Below are positions 36,610 to 47,437 of a stretch of DNA of 64,000 nucleotides, in pieces; the stretch's first letter is position 1, and each line of letters opens with the position of its first letter. Position numbers and translations under genes: made by a program. A model generated the notes under the pieces. The model saw nothing but the letters and a program-made list of their open reading frames with translations. It had not been told where the DNA came from and searched no databases. The stretch covers positions 9,822,501-9,886,500 of the forward strand of contig NC_069662.1 in NCBI RefSeq assembly GCF_027244095.1, read 5' to 3'. Source of the DNA: Hemicordylus capensis (taxonomy: Eukaryota > Chordata > Lepidosauria > Squamata > Cordylidae).

Positions 36610-39600
36610 CTGAAAGAGAAACATAAGTCTGTTTTAGACCTTCCATTAAAAGTTTCAGCGGAATGAACTGTCTTCCTATGACACATCTATTCTATGCAAG
36701 TCTGATCTGTGGCAGATTTCCAGAACTTTCCTAACCTTGGGACCAACACACAGATTATGCGTGAGGTTTTTGACTTTTTTTTAGCTGGAGATGGAGAGGT
36801 TGCAGGAATCACACTGGATCCATAGATCTGAAGAGAATGTTTAATGTTTTCTGCCCCATGGTGTTGTCACACTTGTATTCTTAGGTATCAGTAATGGAGA
36901 CAGAAAAGGGGAGGTACAATATTAATGGCTTTTACTTTTCAACACCATCAAAACTCTAATGTCTATTCCTACTTCAGAGGCGCTTATAACTCTATCTAAT
37001 ATTGGAGATATGAGTAAAAACTCCTATGTAATTTGTATTCCGGCCCTTTGCTATAAAGGAAAAACAACAATTCCATCTATTCTTTTAAAAACATAAGTAT
37101 AACATATCACCTATACTCAAAATGCCTTCTCTTTAACTGACTAGTGAAATGAGAACTTGGATATTGGTAGTGATGGGATCTTTGTGTCCAGCAAAGGAGA
37201 TCCTGCTTAGGCCTCTCAAGACTCTGCTGGTACTGCCAACATCCCTCCATTTTGAATAATGATTCTTTCTCATAGCAGTTTCATTCGTACACATCTGATT
37301 TCGCTTGGGCACCGAGCACATAGGGGTTTTATTTGTCCAGCTGTGCTGCCAAAACATTTACTCATGGAACCGAGACACATTTTATCACCCTTTCATATCA
37401 ACGCCAGGTGATTGGCTGTAACTTGACTCCTAATGTTGCTATCAGTTCTGATTATAACTGCAAATATGATATGAATCATGAATACGTTCTTCAAGCTCTT
37501 TTTCACAGTTGCCAAGGAGGATACCTAATGCCTAAACACGAATGCCTTCCAGATCACACCTTTAGGTCACTCACAGCCCTACTTGGGCTTCCACATTGCT
37601 ACGCAAGTTGGGCTAGTTGTGAGGAGCGCTGGGACTGGTCCCTTGTAAGCAGGTGGCCTGGGTTATTTTTTTTACCCAGGATTAAAGTGTGGTAGAAGGG
37701 CATGCACTCCCTTCTACCGCAACCCTCCTGGTTGTGTGGACACTCGGGCTGCCTGCAGCCTGAGGATCCAAAGAGCTGGGCAGCAGGAGCACCCTGCAGT
37801 GAGAAGATGTCCCAATGCACTATGCTCCTCACATGGTGCAATGTGGGATGCTATAGAGCAGGGATTCTCAACGTTGGGTCCCCAGATGTTATTGGACTTC
37901 AACTCCCATAATCCCCAGCCAAAGGCCACTGGGCCTGGGGATTATGGGAGCTGAAGTCCAATAACATCTGGGGACCCAACATTGAGAATCCCTGCTATAG
38001 AGAACAGCCTACTTTCCCATCGCCCATTTGGCTGCTTGTGGAATGCACATGTGCTGTTCCTGTGGGTGCACAGTGCGAGTGATCCTGGAGTGGCAAGGAT
38101 CATGTGGGGGAATGTAGGTTGTCTCCTGACTCCCCCTCACACCTGCCTTCCCCAGCCCTTGCCAAAATGGTTGTTTGAGCAAAAGTCTTGTGTTGTCAGT
38201 CTTAAAGATTTGTCTGGATGTGTAATCAAATGTTCATTTATTAATGATATTCCATACCTGCCTTGTCTGAGATCATCCCTTCTGGACATTCAGAACAACC
38301 ATAGCAGCAAAATTTCTTCCCCTCCTTCCTTTTCTTGCTGTATCCCGGAGGGCAGTTGTCATTGCACAGAGAAAGGGGTGGCACCTATCCTTAAAAGGTA
38401 TGAGAGCTTAATATTTGAATATTTTGTGGGTGTTTGGTATACAGATGTATAGAAGTTTACAATATAGTTCATTTACAAATGGCATGGAAGAAAATGGAAG
38501 AAGATTTGAATTTCCAGGCTTGGTAAACCCAATGATATCTCTAGATACAGTAAGTGGCCAGAGAGAGCTGGCTGGGAGAATTGATATATCCTCTATGAAG
38601 ACACTAACAAGGCCTGTCTCTATACGATTTGTACCTTTGACATCAGCTTTTAAGTTATTTTTTTAAAAATTATTCTAATTTTATTCTAAGAGCCCCTGGT
38701 GGCGCAGTGGTAAAACTGCCACCCTGTAACCAGAAGGTTACAAGTTCGATCCTGACCAGGGGCTCAAGGTTGACTCAGCCTTCCATCCTTCTGAGGTCGG
38801 TAAAATGAGTACCCAGAATGTTGGGGGCAATATGCTAAATCATTGTAAACCGCTTAGAGAGCTCCGGCTATAGAGCGGTATATAAATGTAAGTGCTATTG
38901 CTAGTGCTATTGCTAATTGACATGAGCTGGTCTTGTGGTAGCAAGCATGACTTGTCCCCTTAGCTAAGCAGGGTCTGCCCTGGTTGCATATGAATGGGAG
39001 ACTTGATGTGTGAGCACTGGAAGATATTCCCCTCAGGGGATGGAGCTGCTCTGGGAAGAGCAGAAGGTTCCAAGTTCCCTCCCTAGCTTCTCCAAGATAG
39101 GGCTGAGAGAGATTCCTGCCTGCAACCTTGGAGAAGCCACTGTCAGTCTGTGAAGACAATACTGAGCTAGATAGACCAATGGTCTGACTCAGTATATGGC
39201 ACCTTCCTATGTTCCTATGACATAACAATTAATTCCAAGTATTAAAAATGTATTAGAAGGGAGATGTTCCAACTTTCCACATTAAACCAAACTCCCTTCC
39301 ATTCTTATAATGAACTTTATTTATTTACTTGGCACATTTTTACAGTGTACAACTGAATCTAATCATCCTGGGCAATTTACAACCAACCAAACAACCAATA
39401 TTGAAAGCTAAAATGATTTAAAACCATTTAAAACGTTTAAAAACCCATTCGAGGCCAGACTACACAATGGGTCTCAAGTGTTCTCCTGAAGGCCAATTAT
39501 GTTGTTCAGACTTGAATTTCTTTTTTTAAAAAATTAATTTTAACAATAGCAATATTGTCATTCATTACAAATACACACATAAAAGATGGACTTCCCACTC

Positions 39601-42600
39601 ACATTTCTTCGTGAATCATCAACTATAAAATTTACCCTTGCTATAATAATAATAATTCAAAACATAAGTTCAAGCTCTTACAAACATAATTAAACTAACC
39701 AACCTGCGATTTATACTAAATTTCAAACCCTGCTGTCAAGTCCATAGTAGGCAGACTTGAATTTCTGAAGGGACTGCATTTCACAGTTTAGGAGAGGCTG
39801 TGGAGGACACTCGGTCCTCAGTCACCACTGGATGAACTGGGGGCAGCTGAAGACAGATCTCTGCTGATTATCTTAACACATGGTGGGGATCATGCAGACA
39901 AATGCATTCTATTAGGTAAACTGGTCCTAAGATTTTTAGCACTTTAAACTAATACGAGCTCTTAATATCTCACATGGAAACATATTGGCATCCCATGCAA
40001 ATGCTTTAAAATAGGCATCAGATGATCTCTCCAGGATACCCCTGTGACCAGTCTGGCAGCTGCATTTTAAATTAACTGAAGTGCCTTTATTAGTTGCCAT
40101 AACACCCTGCTCTTCCTCAGTGAAGCATTTTGATATCAACTAGGCTGTCTGTGATGTACCCTGCCTTTGAGGGATGTGCATGGATCATTCAATTTGTGCC
40201 TGAATAAATCACCCCTGATTTGTTTTGTGTCCAAATCTGTCCCCCCGAATCACCCCAGATTAAATTTGGATTTTATTTTATTCAATTTGGATTTGAGATC
40301 TATTCAGACCACTTTAAAAAGTCCTAGGGGCACCAAATTTGGTTGGACAGTAGGTCCCAATGGGTGCCACCTACTACTCAAATTTCAAGGCAGTGAGGCA
40401 CTTGGTTGATTTTTAATGGCTTTTTAATTTTTTTCAACTGGTTTTGTATATTTTCAATGTAGCAAATAATGGGGATTCAAAGCTCCCCTAGCCTAACCCT
40501 AACATGGATAACCAGCTTCTTTTTTAAAAAAAGCTGAGCTCTAGCCCTTATAGAAGTAGCGTTATGGAGCAAAATGCGTGGTCAATATTTTTCAAGTGTT
40601 TGGATTCTTTGGTGTATAATAACTTTTCCTCATAATGAATCCCTATGAGAATTCATTGCACACCTTCATTTCTTCTGTTTACTTTGATTGTCATTGGACA
40701 GTGCCAATTGTCAACTGCCATGTGCCAACTACACTCACGTCCCGCAAGGGAGTGGGGTACTGAGTTTACTTTTTAAGTTATAGAAATGCACCCCAGCCTC
40801 CAGGAATCCCTTAATTCACTGTGTGAGGCGTGTGGTGCATTGGGGGATTTCCTTGCAAGCGACGTGCTCTGGTCCTCAATGATGGCCAACTCTTTGCCTG
40901 CAGGAGCCTGGGGATCCCACATTCCAATTTTGACTCTGACACATAGGAATTATTTTCCATGCCTTTTGCAAAGCTATGTGATTTTCTTGTGCCACCACAA
41001 TTATGCTCATAGCACAAGTGCACCATTAGTCCAGAAGTATGCCACGTTTTGAATGAGGCAGTTCCAACTTTCCCCATTAAAATGGTGCCCTGTGTTACAT
41101 TGGACTATCATGAATCTTGACTTTGGATGAAGTACCAGATTACATTCCTACCTGAGTCAAGTCTCTGTGCCACTGGATTTGGTCCTCATTAATGGTCAAC
41201 TCTTTGCCTGGAGGAGCCTGAGGATCCAGCCTTCCGACTTTGACTTGGACATAGGAGTCATTTTGGAAAGTGACCAAATTGGTAACATCAAATCCAGCTG
41301 CTAATTCTCCATGTTTGTTAAACTTAACATTGTCACCAATACTGTTGTTGAATGAGATGGTTTGAAGCAATGAATGGAGCTGGAAAGAGAATCAATGAGA
41401 ATTTAAAATGTGGTATTATTTGCACTCAGATATTTCAGATAACTGCAATTTTTCTCATTGGGGAAGCTGCATAAGAATGCACCTGTATAACCGACAGTAC
41501 TCCACTTTAGGTAACAGATAATGGGAGAAGGCAGCAAATCCGGAGTAATTAGAAATCATTTCAGGAGTTGCAAATGATGTTGGGAGAACTTATAAAAAAC
41601 ACGTGCAGAACCTTTTTGCTTATTTTTGGGTTGGGGTGAGGGTGCATCAATATCTAACAAAGGAAGGAAGCAAGAAATATAAAAGGTGTGTGAGAGAGGA
41701 AAGGACAAGAGATAGGTTCCTATGTTCTATCAGCAATCTCTGGTCAATAGCTTGACTTCAAGTCAAAGCATGATACATCAGCACAAGCTTTGACAATAAC
41801 ATTTGGCCAGAGAAGAGCCATTACCTGCCAGGGTTCCATATGCAGAGGGATAAGCCTGCTCCAGTCCTCCAGTGTTCTGTGTCTGGATCTAGATGCAAGT
41901 CTTATATGTAAGGCATGTGCAAGAGCATAGACAGCATTATAGATGCTGTAACTGTGGCCGGTCATGCTCATTTCAAACAAAGGGGCAGGAAGGCTCTCCA
42001 GCTTCTCTACTCCAGTACAGTTTTTATGCATTTCATTGAAGTACAGGGTTTTTTTGGTGGAACACTGAAATGCTTCCTCCCAGAAAACCTTGATAAATCC
42101 ATCTCTTCTTACCTCAAATGGGTTGATCATCTGGAGGAATTCCAGGAAGCCTGGATGCTTCTTTGTGTGTATGGTGATAGAAAGAGCACCATGGAACACA
42201 CCATCACGGAATGTTTGCATATGTGACCACCTTTGAATGGCATCATAAAGGAACTCAATCTGGGCTGTTGTAATCCACACTTTCCCTGTAGGAAACTTGG
42301 ATACAGGAAATAGTTGGTAAACTGTTGTTAGAAATATAACATTTCCCAACCATATTATGGACGTAGCTTCTCCATAAATGATAACAGAAATGGCTTTGCT
42401 CTCCAGGAAAACTGAAATTCTTTTAGAAATATCATGAAAAAATTCACCTGCGTGTATAAGTTTGGTTATAGGTCTTTCTGTGAAGGCTGAACAGATTCCA
42501 TTCTGAGAAAGCAATGACTCTAAAACCTTCAGGAAATGATCTCCACCATCATTGTCCGTAGCAATGAGCCCTACCCATTTCCACCCAAAATAAAGAAGTA

Positions 42601-45600
42601 ATTGGACAATCCCTTGATAGTGAAGGGCTTCATTGGGGATTGTGCAGTAAAAGGAAGTGGAATAGGTTTGATCAATCCGTGCTGGTTCAAAGGAGCCATA
42701 TGAAAACTAAAGGAAACAAAATTTCAGAAGAGCTTCATGTTAGAGAAGGAATCAGACTGATTGAGGTTTTTTCCAACTAACATTTGTTATTCAAGTTTTT
42801 CTCCCTTATTTTATTCTCTACATCACATTCTACATCATCATTATGAGACAGGAATCCCCATAATGAACTATTGTACACTATGCTGAACTTGGAGTAAATA
42901 TGTTAAGGATCCGAGTGTTAAAGAGCAATTTAGATATCTTTCAGCTGAAAGGAAGATGGAAATATTTGCATTTAAGATCTACCTGACAGAAATAAAACAG
43001 GAGTAGTTTTTCCTGGCCTGGAGTTGCAGCTGATGAAAGTTTAGTTTCAAAGTTCAATTTGTGACTCTCTGGGAACTGTTGATGTACAGAACTCCTAGCA
43101 GATGAGAGGTAGAAATTGTAGCTCTTGTTATGCGTCACTGCTGTTCACGTTGTTTTCAGCTTTTTTTTTTTGTTTGGTAATTTTCAACCTTACCTCCCCA
43201 TAATTATGAACCATCCAAAGTCTAGAGAAAAGAAAAGTGAAATATGTGTGGGATTTGGTTAAAACCCAATGGTCCCCAAGTGTGGATACCTGTGGAATCT
43301 TGTAAAGGCCTAAGGTGTCTGCCATGTGTGATGAAGTATCAGCATCAAGTCCCCCAATGACTCCAATTACATTTCTCTGGATGCCACATTTGTAGTTGGG
43401 GACAAATCTCTGTGATTTGAAGAGCAGGTCCAGTGTGGTGCGGTAGGTCATTCTCTCATTGGAGTAGCTGTCGTAGATGTGAAACCCAAGTGTGATATTG
43501 GGCAAGATCTCAGCGTTCTCATTGATCTCATCCACTGCAAAGGCCAAGGCCAGGATGTGCTGGTAGAACTTCATCATCATGCTGAAAATGAAATGTGTGG
43601 AGAACTTTACAATGCCTAAAATCACATTATAGGTCCCATTTAGTCCTTTTGATTTGCCATTCAACTGTGTACACTGACTATGGTTACAGTGTTAAAAGGA
43701 GCATACCAGTAAGCCCTGCTCATACATGGACACCCTCAATCTCTTTGCCTCCCTTCCCTCCAGGCATTCAGTTTTCAACAGTAAATGGGAATGCTGTACT
43801 TTGGGAGAGATTTTTCTCTATGATTAGGAGTAAGTGCTCAGCATTCCTGATAGTAGGAAGGATCTTGGCCTAGATCTTAAAGCATTTGTCTCTGCAGAGA
43901 GAAGTTCTGGCTTCAAGCTGTTTCTCCTCATTAAGTCTCACTAAAACAAAGGGAAAATTATTGTGTTTTTCTTTTTTTGCTAACAATAGATTGAAGACAC
44001 TGAAATCATTTTTGAAGTGAGGAATAGCTTATTCTCAAGTCAAAGCCATATTGCAAATATATAAGTATTCAGACAGAAAGTGCTGAGCTATCCAGGCAGA
44101 ATGAAACCAATGTTTAAAAAGAAATTCAGACCCAAACGGCAACTGTAGCGAATAGTGGATTTAAGCCCAGCCTTTGTCTCAAGGCAAGTCCACGTGGGGG
44201 AAAGAGGCAGGTAAAAGGACAAAGAACAAAAAGAGAAAAACTTTATTTCCAAAATACTTCAGACTGCTTCAGTCTGAGGCTTTCTCAGCTTCTACTTACA
44301 AGTAAAAAGAAATACTAAGTACTTTACAATATTACTGCCAAAGATCACTCCATCTGGTGTTTGGAGTGGCACACTTTAAAATCGTGGTTACCCAGTTGTA
44401 AGGATAATTCAAAAAGCACCCCTCCCAGGTGCAAACAAACTTTAAAAGCACCATTACAGGGTACAGGGACTTCTGCAGAGCCCTGGTTGGATAAAAGGGC
44501 TCAGGATCAGTTCCTCTTAGTTACATTGCAGATAAAAACACCATAAACTAATTGTAAGGAGTTGCAAAAGCACAAAATCAAAAGAAATCTAACACAGGGT
44601 ACCTAACACACGGTTCCCTGGTTAAACCTTTCCCTGAAGCCAATGCTCTGGCTTCCCTCCTGAACTCACCAAATCAATGGTAGAGACTTCAAGCCCCTGT
44701 AGAGCTCCTGGTGGCCGCCATTGCCTGTCCAGACAACCTGTTGTTCGCCCTGCCTGGCTCCAACTGAGAACAAAGAACCCCCCTCACTTCCTGCTGCCAG
44801 GACCTCCAGAAGCCGCCCACCATGTGCTGAGTGGTTGATCCCTAGAGGTCATTGCCTGATAGACAGGACAGGGTTCACTTCCAGTTCACTCTTTAGGGGA
44901 GGGGAGGGCTGATCACCAAAGCAACTGATGAAGGAGAGCAATAATTAGAATAACTACTGTTCCTTATTTTTTTAAAGGAGAACTGAGGAAGGGAGGGGTC
45001 AAACTCAACCCTCTCTCTTTCCTCCACTCTGAAGAAGCTGTCGGCCAGATCTTGAACAATACACAGTTGTCTGTATGGACTATATGGATATGACAGATGC
45101 ACTGGATGTGTGCACATTATGAGAGAGGATTAATTATTATTATTTGTACTAGTAGTAGGCATTGTAGTAGTTGTAGTAGTACCAGCAGCACTAGTAGTCT
45201 TAGTACAAAAAGGCTTGCCCACCATCCATTTTCTGAAATCGGAAGATATAGGATGTAGTTCATATAATGTGGGAAGTGGGACATGAGCAGAAAGCAGATT
45301 ATTGCTACAAAAGATTCAGCTGCATCTGTGTTTCTCTCTGGATTTGTGAGCAAATATTAGCTAGTATCAAGATCTTCCTTCCTTCCTTTAACCCCAAAAT
45401 AAATCAGTTTGAGAGTCATCCACATGTAATATATCAATCAACTAAAAGCCAAAGATTATATCTTAATTGTGATAATTCCTTACTCTTTATTATCCTTATT
45501 CCATTCCTGAGTTGGAGCTTTCTTGAAGAAATATTTGGGTGACCGGTAAAAGATACAAGATGCAATCCCACCAATGAGAATTTCGCCTGGCTGGTACCAC

Positions 45601-45707
45601 TCATGTGGAATATGCAAAGGATCACTTCTGGAGCACTTAATATTATCCTCCTCCACCACCATAAGTGTAGCCTGCAGTAGAAGCAGCAGAAACACAGATG
45701 TCATCAT
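35711..45707 (-). CDS. V2R-C: complete vomeronasal type-2 receptor gene, 6 exons, 883 aa
   Basis: Complete V2R with exons 45484-45707, 43290-43581, 41825-42706, 41152-41379, 38258-38384 and 35711-36609, giving 2652 nt including the stop. All exons are open and joined by GT-AG introns. It has the same domain order as V2R-B, but exon 3 is 18 bp longer, adding six residues to the flytrap near [17 protein letters not shown]. Introns 2 and 3 are compact (583 and 445 bp). Intron 4 contains SINEs and an L1 tail; intron 5 contains a palindromic MITE. A TATAAA lies about 165 bp above the start codon. A functional receptor is likely but expression is not shown. Confidence 0.93.
37538..38080. mobile_element. 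Composite insertion in V2R-C intron 5
   Basis: About 540 bp not found in V2R-B (which runs CCTAAACACTAAGCAATCCTGG near 20235). The outer part is unclassified; a palindromic hAT MITE is nested at 37859-37994. Confidence 0.6.
37859..37994. mobile_element. Palindromic hAT-type MITE with 8-bp target duplication
   Basis: 136 bp, almost a perfect palindrome: CAGGGATTCTCAACGTTGGG at one end and its reverse complement at the other. It is flanked by CTATAGAG (37851-37858 and 37995-38002). The CAG..TTCTC start and 8-bp duplication fit the hAT superfamily. Confidence 0.9.
38258..38384 (-). CDS. V2R-C exon 5 (cysteine-rich linker)
   Basis: 127 bp, open: [20 protein letters not shown], then [19 protein letters not shown]. 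Donor GTATGG, phase 1. It completes the nine-cysteine domain with the start of exon 6. Confidence 0.88.
38690..38915 (+). mobile_element. Sauria SINE in V2R-C intron 4
   Basis: tRNA-like head GAGCCCCTGGTGGCGCAGTG with B box AAGTTCGATCC, a GGTAAAATGAGTACCCAGAA middle and the AACCGCTTAGAGAG..CGGTATATAAATGTAAGTGC tail ending in TGCTATTGCT units. Absent from V2R-B. Confidence 0.9.
38917..39226 (+). mobile_element. 5S rRNA-derived SINE (SINE3 type)
   Basis: Contains AGCTAAGCAGGGTC and a GCCCTGGTTGCATATGAATGGGAGACT-type stretch matching the internal promoter of 5S rRNA. The 3' part is GGTCTGACTCAGTATATGGC followed by TTCCTATGTTCC. Another copy is at 57041-57349. Confidence 0.82.
39522..39751 (-). 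mobile_element. L1 3'-end fragment in V2R-C intron 4
   Basis: Reverse-complement match to the 3' UTR of the L1 at 13490-13679 (TTGAATTATTATTATAGCAA, GTGAGTGGGAAGTCCAT). The poly-T end is at the left. Flanked by CAGACTTGAATTTCT at 39507-39521 and 39752-39766. V2R-B has the empty site near 21575. Confidence 0.9.
40155..40780. other. Unclassified insertion in V2R-C intron 4
   Basis: Starts GAGGGATGTGCATGGATC and is A/T-rich without coding content. The GGGATGTGCA end resembles several other non-autonomous elements here. Confidence 0.45.
41152..41379 (-). CDS. V2R-C exon 4
   Basis: 228 bp, open; shares the [16 protein letters not shown] pattern with V2R-B. Acceptor TTCTCTTTCCAG, donor GTAGGA. 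Confidence 0.92.
41825..42706 (-). CDS. V2R-C exon 3 (six codons longer)
   Basis: 882 bp, open. It begins [20 protein letters not shown] and ends HMEPWQ before GTAATG. Compared with A and B it has six extra residues just before the [11 protein letters not shown] segment. Most variable positions agree with V2R-A. Confidence 0.92.
42707..43289. other. V2R-C intron 2, compact
   Basis: Only 583 bp. It lacks the L1 of A and the R4-like LINE of B, so it is closest to the uninterrupted state. Confidence 0.7.
43290..43581 (-). CDS. V2R-C exon 2
   Basis: 292 bp, open, from [20 protein letters not shown] to KIPQ, then donor GTATCC. Almost the same protein as the A and B copies. Confidence 0.92.
44145..44928 (-). 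mobile_element. Insertion with direct repeats at its ends, possibly a fossil solo LTR
   Basis: About 780 bp in V2R-C intron 1, absent from A and B. GCAACTG stands at both edges. On the minus strand it has an AATAAA (near 44250), which would fit a solo LTR. No coding region. Family not identified; a DNA element is the alternative. Confidence 0.35.
45484..45707 (-). CDS. V2R-C exon 1
   Basis: Signal peptide from [17 protein letters not shown], then [20 protein letters not shown]. The donor GTAAGG leaves phase 2. It differs from the A and B copies at many residues. An upstream in-frame Met (45734) exists, as in A and B. Confidence 0.88.
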
Positions 45708-45870
45708 CCTGCTGCAAAAGTTTCCATCTAGCATTGGACCTTCGTATATCTCTTTAGAGGACCATCAGACTATAGCTCTGACTTTAATGTGGAACAGGGG
45801 AAGCCATCAAAGCTGACAAAAGCCTTTTTGTCTCTTTCCCAAATCTTAACTGTTAATAGCACGCAGGGCT

Positions 45871-45946
45871 GTTTATATTGAATTCAAACTTAGTGTTAAT
45901 TTTTCCTCTTGAAAGCTACTGGTACTTTAGCTGGGTGATCTAATTA
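45871..45946 (-). promoter_or_regulatory. V2R-C candidate promoter: TATA-like box and homeodomain-type site
   Basis: TATAAAC at 45871-45877 and TAATTA at 45941-45946 (minus strand). The surrounding DNA is more diverged than between A and B, yet both motifs and their spacing are kept. Confidence 0.5.
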
Positions 45947-46851
45947 TGGCAATTTTGATAATTATAGAGGAAGGAATCCCTCTCAGCCATGTTTTTAGAT
46001 TCCCTGTAGCACCATCAGTAGCAGAAGCAGGAACACAAACATGTTTGTCTGGCCTGGGTGCTGTTACATAATTCCTTGCCCTACAGTGGGGTTTGAATTC
46101 AGTTCAAAGTTCAGAGTGATCCAACTTGGGCATTTTCAGGCGTCCTTGATGTGGTGTGTGGGGGTGAGATGCAGGGCCTACCCTCTGGATGTTCACTGTG
46201 AAGTTTGGAAAGACCCTCCCAGTGTTTCATTAGTCTGGATCTCAGACACTGCAGCCAAGATTCCTGACAAAGCAGCCAGAGGAAATTTGGGAATGGTGGA
46301 GAAATGCCAACCAAAATGCACATATGCCTTTTTAAATAAGGGAGCAAGAAAAGAGTCTGATCTTGTATGTTTATTTCAAAACAGTCACAATCAACCTTTA
46401 TCCTGAAACCAGGGAATAACCCAACCTCTTACACAACTACATTTCCATTATTTATGAAATAAGAGGTTTTGTTCTACATATACATAACAGTGGTTTCATT
46501 TGGTTGACATTTGATTGTCGCCAGCAACATGATTATGGATGTGAGGACAAGTAGCAGGGATTTCCTTCCCTGCTACCCATTATAGTTTTCAGAATTTGGA
46601 GCAGCTCATAAGTAGTATTAATGAAGTATATCAATCATATTTGAAAGAGTGGTTCTGATGAGCCACCTCCTCTGCAAGCATGAAAACTGAAATGGAAAGA
46701 TTTATCAACAATCACATTCATTATTACACATGGCCCCAGCAGAGCTGACTGTCATCACAACTACCCAATACAAAATAGCCCGAGTTCAAAGTTCGACAAG
46801 CCTCTATATTCATCCTGTACAAAATTTAGATCAAGTTTATTCTGAGATAGC
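45947..46851. other. Spacer between V2R-C promoter and V2R-D
   Basis: To about 46490 it is collinear with the upstream DNA of V2R-B (32273-32810). Beyond that nothing is recognised. Confidence 0.55.
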
Positions 46852-47437
46852 TTATGTTTTTCTTATTATTATATTTTCCTTTTTGTTCATATCAGGGCTC
46901 AGTAGAATAATGTAGCATTTTGGAGAAAAGATGCAACCCAGTAATCCAAAACTGGAAGCCAAGATAGGGAAGATCTCTACAGCCATCATGCATTTTCCTC
47001 TTGTGCTCAGGCAGCTTGGGACAAAAGACAACCAAACACTGTAAAAGACCAACCTACTGTACATAAGGTGAAAAATTGGGCCTCATTAACATGCCTGGCA
47101 GCTTCTTGGCTAGGCAGTGAAACTGACAATGAAACTGACAATGGCCAGTGAAACGGAAAATGGCCAGAACACCCAAGTAGCACAGGACACAGTAGAACAT
47201 AGTGAATGACCCCTCATTACAATCCACTGTGATTTATCCAGATAATGAGTACATGTCCAACTCTGGGAATGGAGGAGAAAATGTACATATGTCTATTTGA
47301 ACAAGGAAGCAAAAGAAAGACAACTGAATGGGCCAGTCGTTTCACCATCCAATCTTTTCTCCACTCTCTTCTGGAATTTTCCTGGTTTGGAGGCCATGAA
47401 AGCTACAACCACTGTAATTGTTTTGGCTAAAACAAAA
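46852..47437 (-). pseudogene. V2R-D: decayed seven-helix exon fragment
   Basis: About two thirds of a V2R exon 6, from the third helix ([18 protein letters not shown] near 47437) to the C-terminal [17 protein letters not shown]. The reading frame shifts several times between the helices, and the last 70 codons are open. The upstream part of the exon is missing; the break abuts a DIRS-like fossil. The AFMASKPG motif is shared with V2R-F, not with B or C, so D belongs to the F-type subfamily. Not functional. Confidence 0.85.

Noticed and set aside
37601-37954. Overlapping frames of 70-120 codons on both strands
   Set aside because: They arise from the palindromic MITE and the surrounding insertion; mirrored sequence opens frames on both strands.
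38690-38770. Possible tRNA gene
   Set aside because: The tRNA-like boxes belong to a Sauria SINE with its diagnostic tail; no cloverleaf gene is present.
38940-39005. Possible 5S rRNA gene
   Set aside because: Only the internal promoter part matches and the rest is SINE body and tail.
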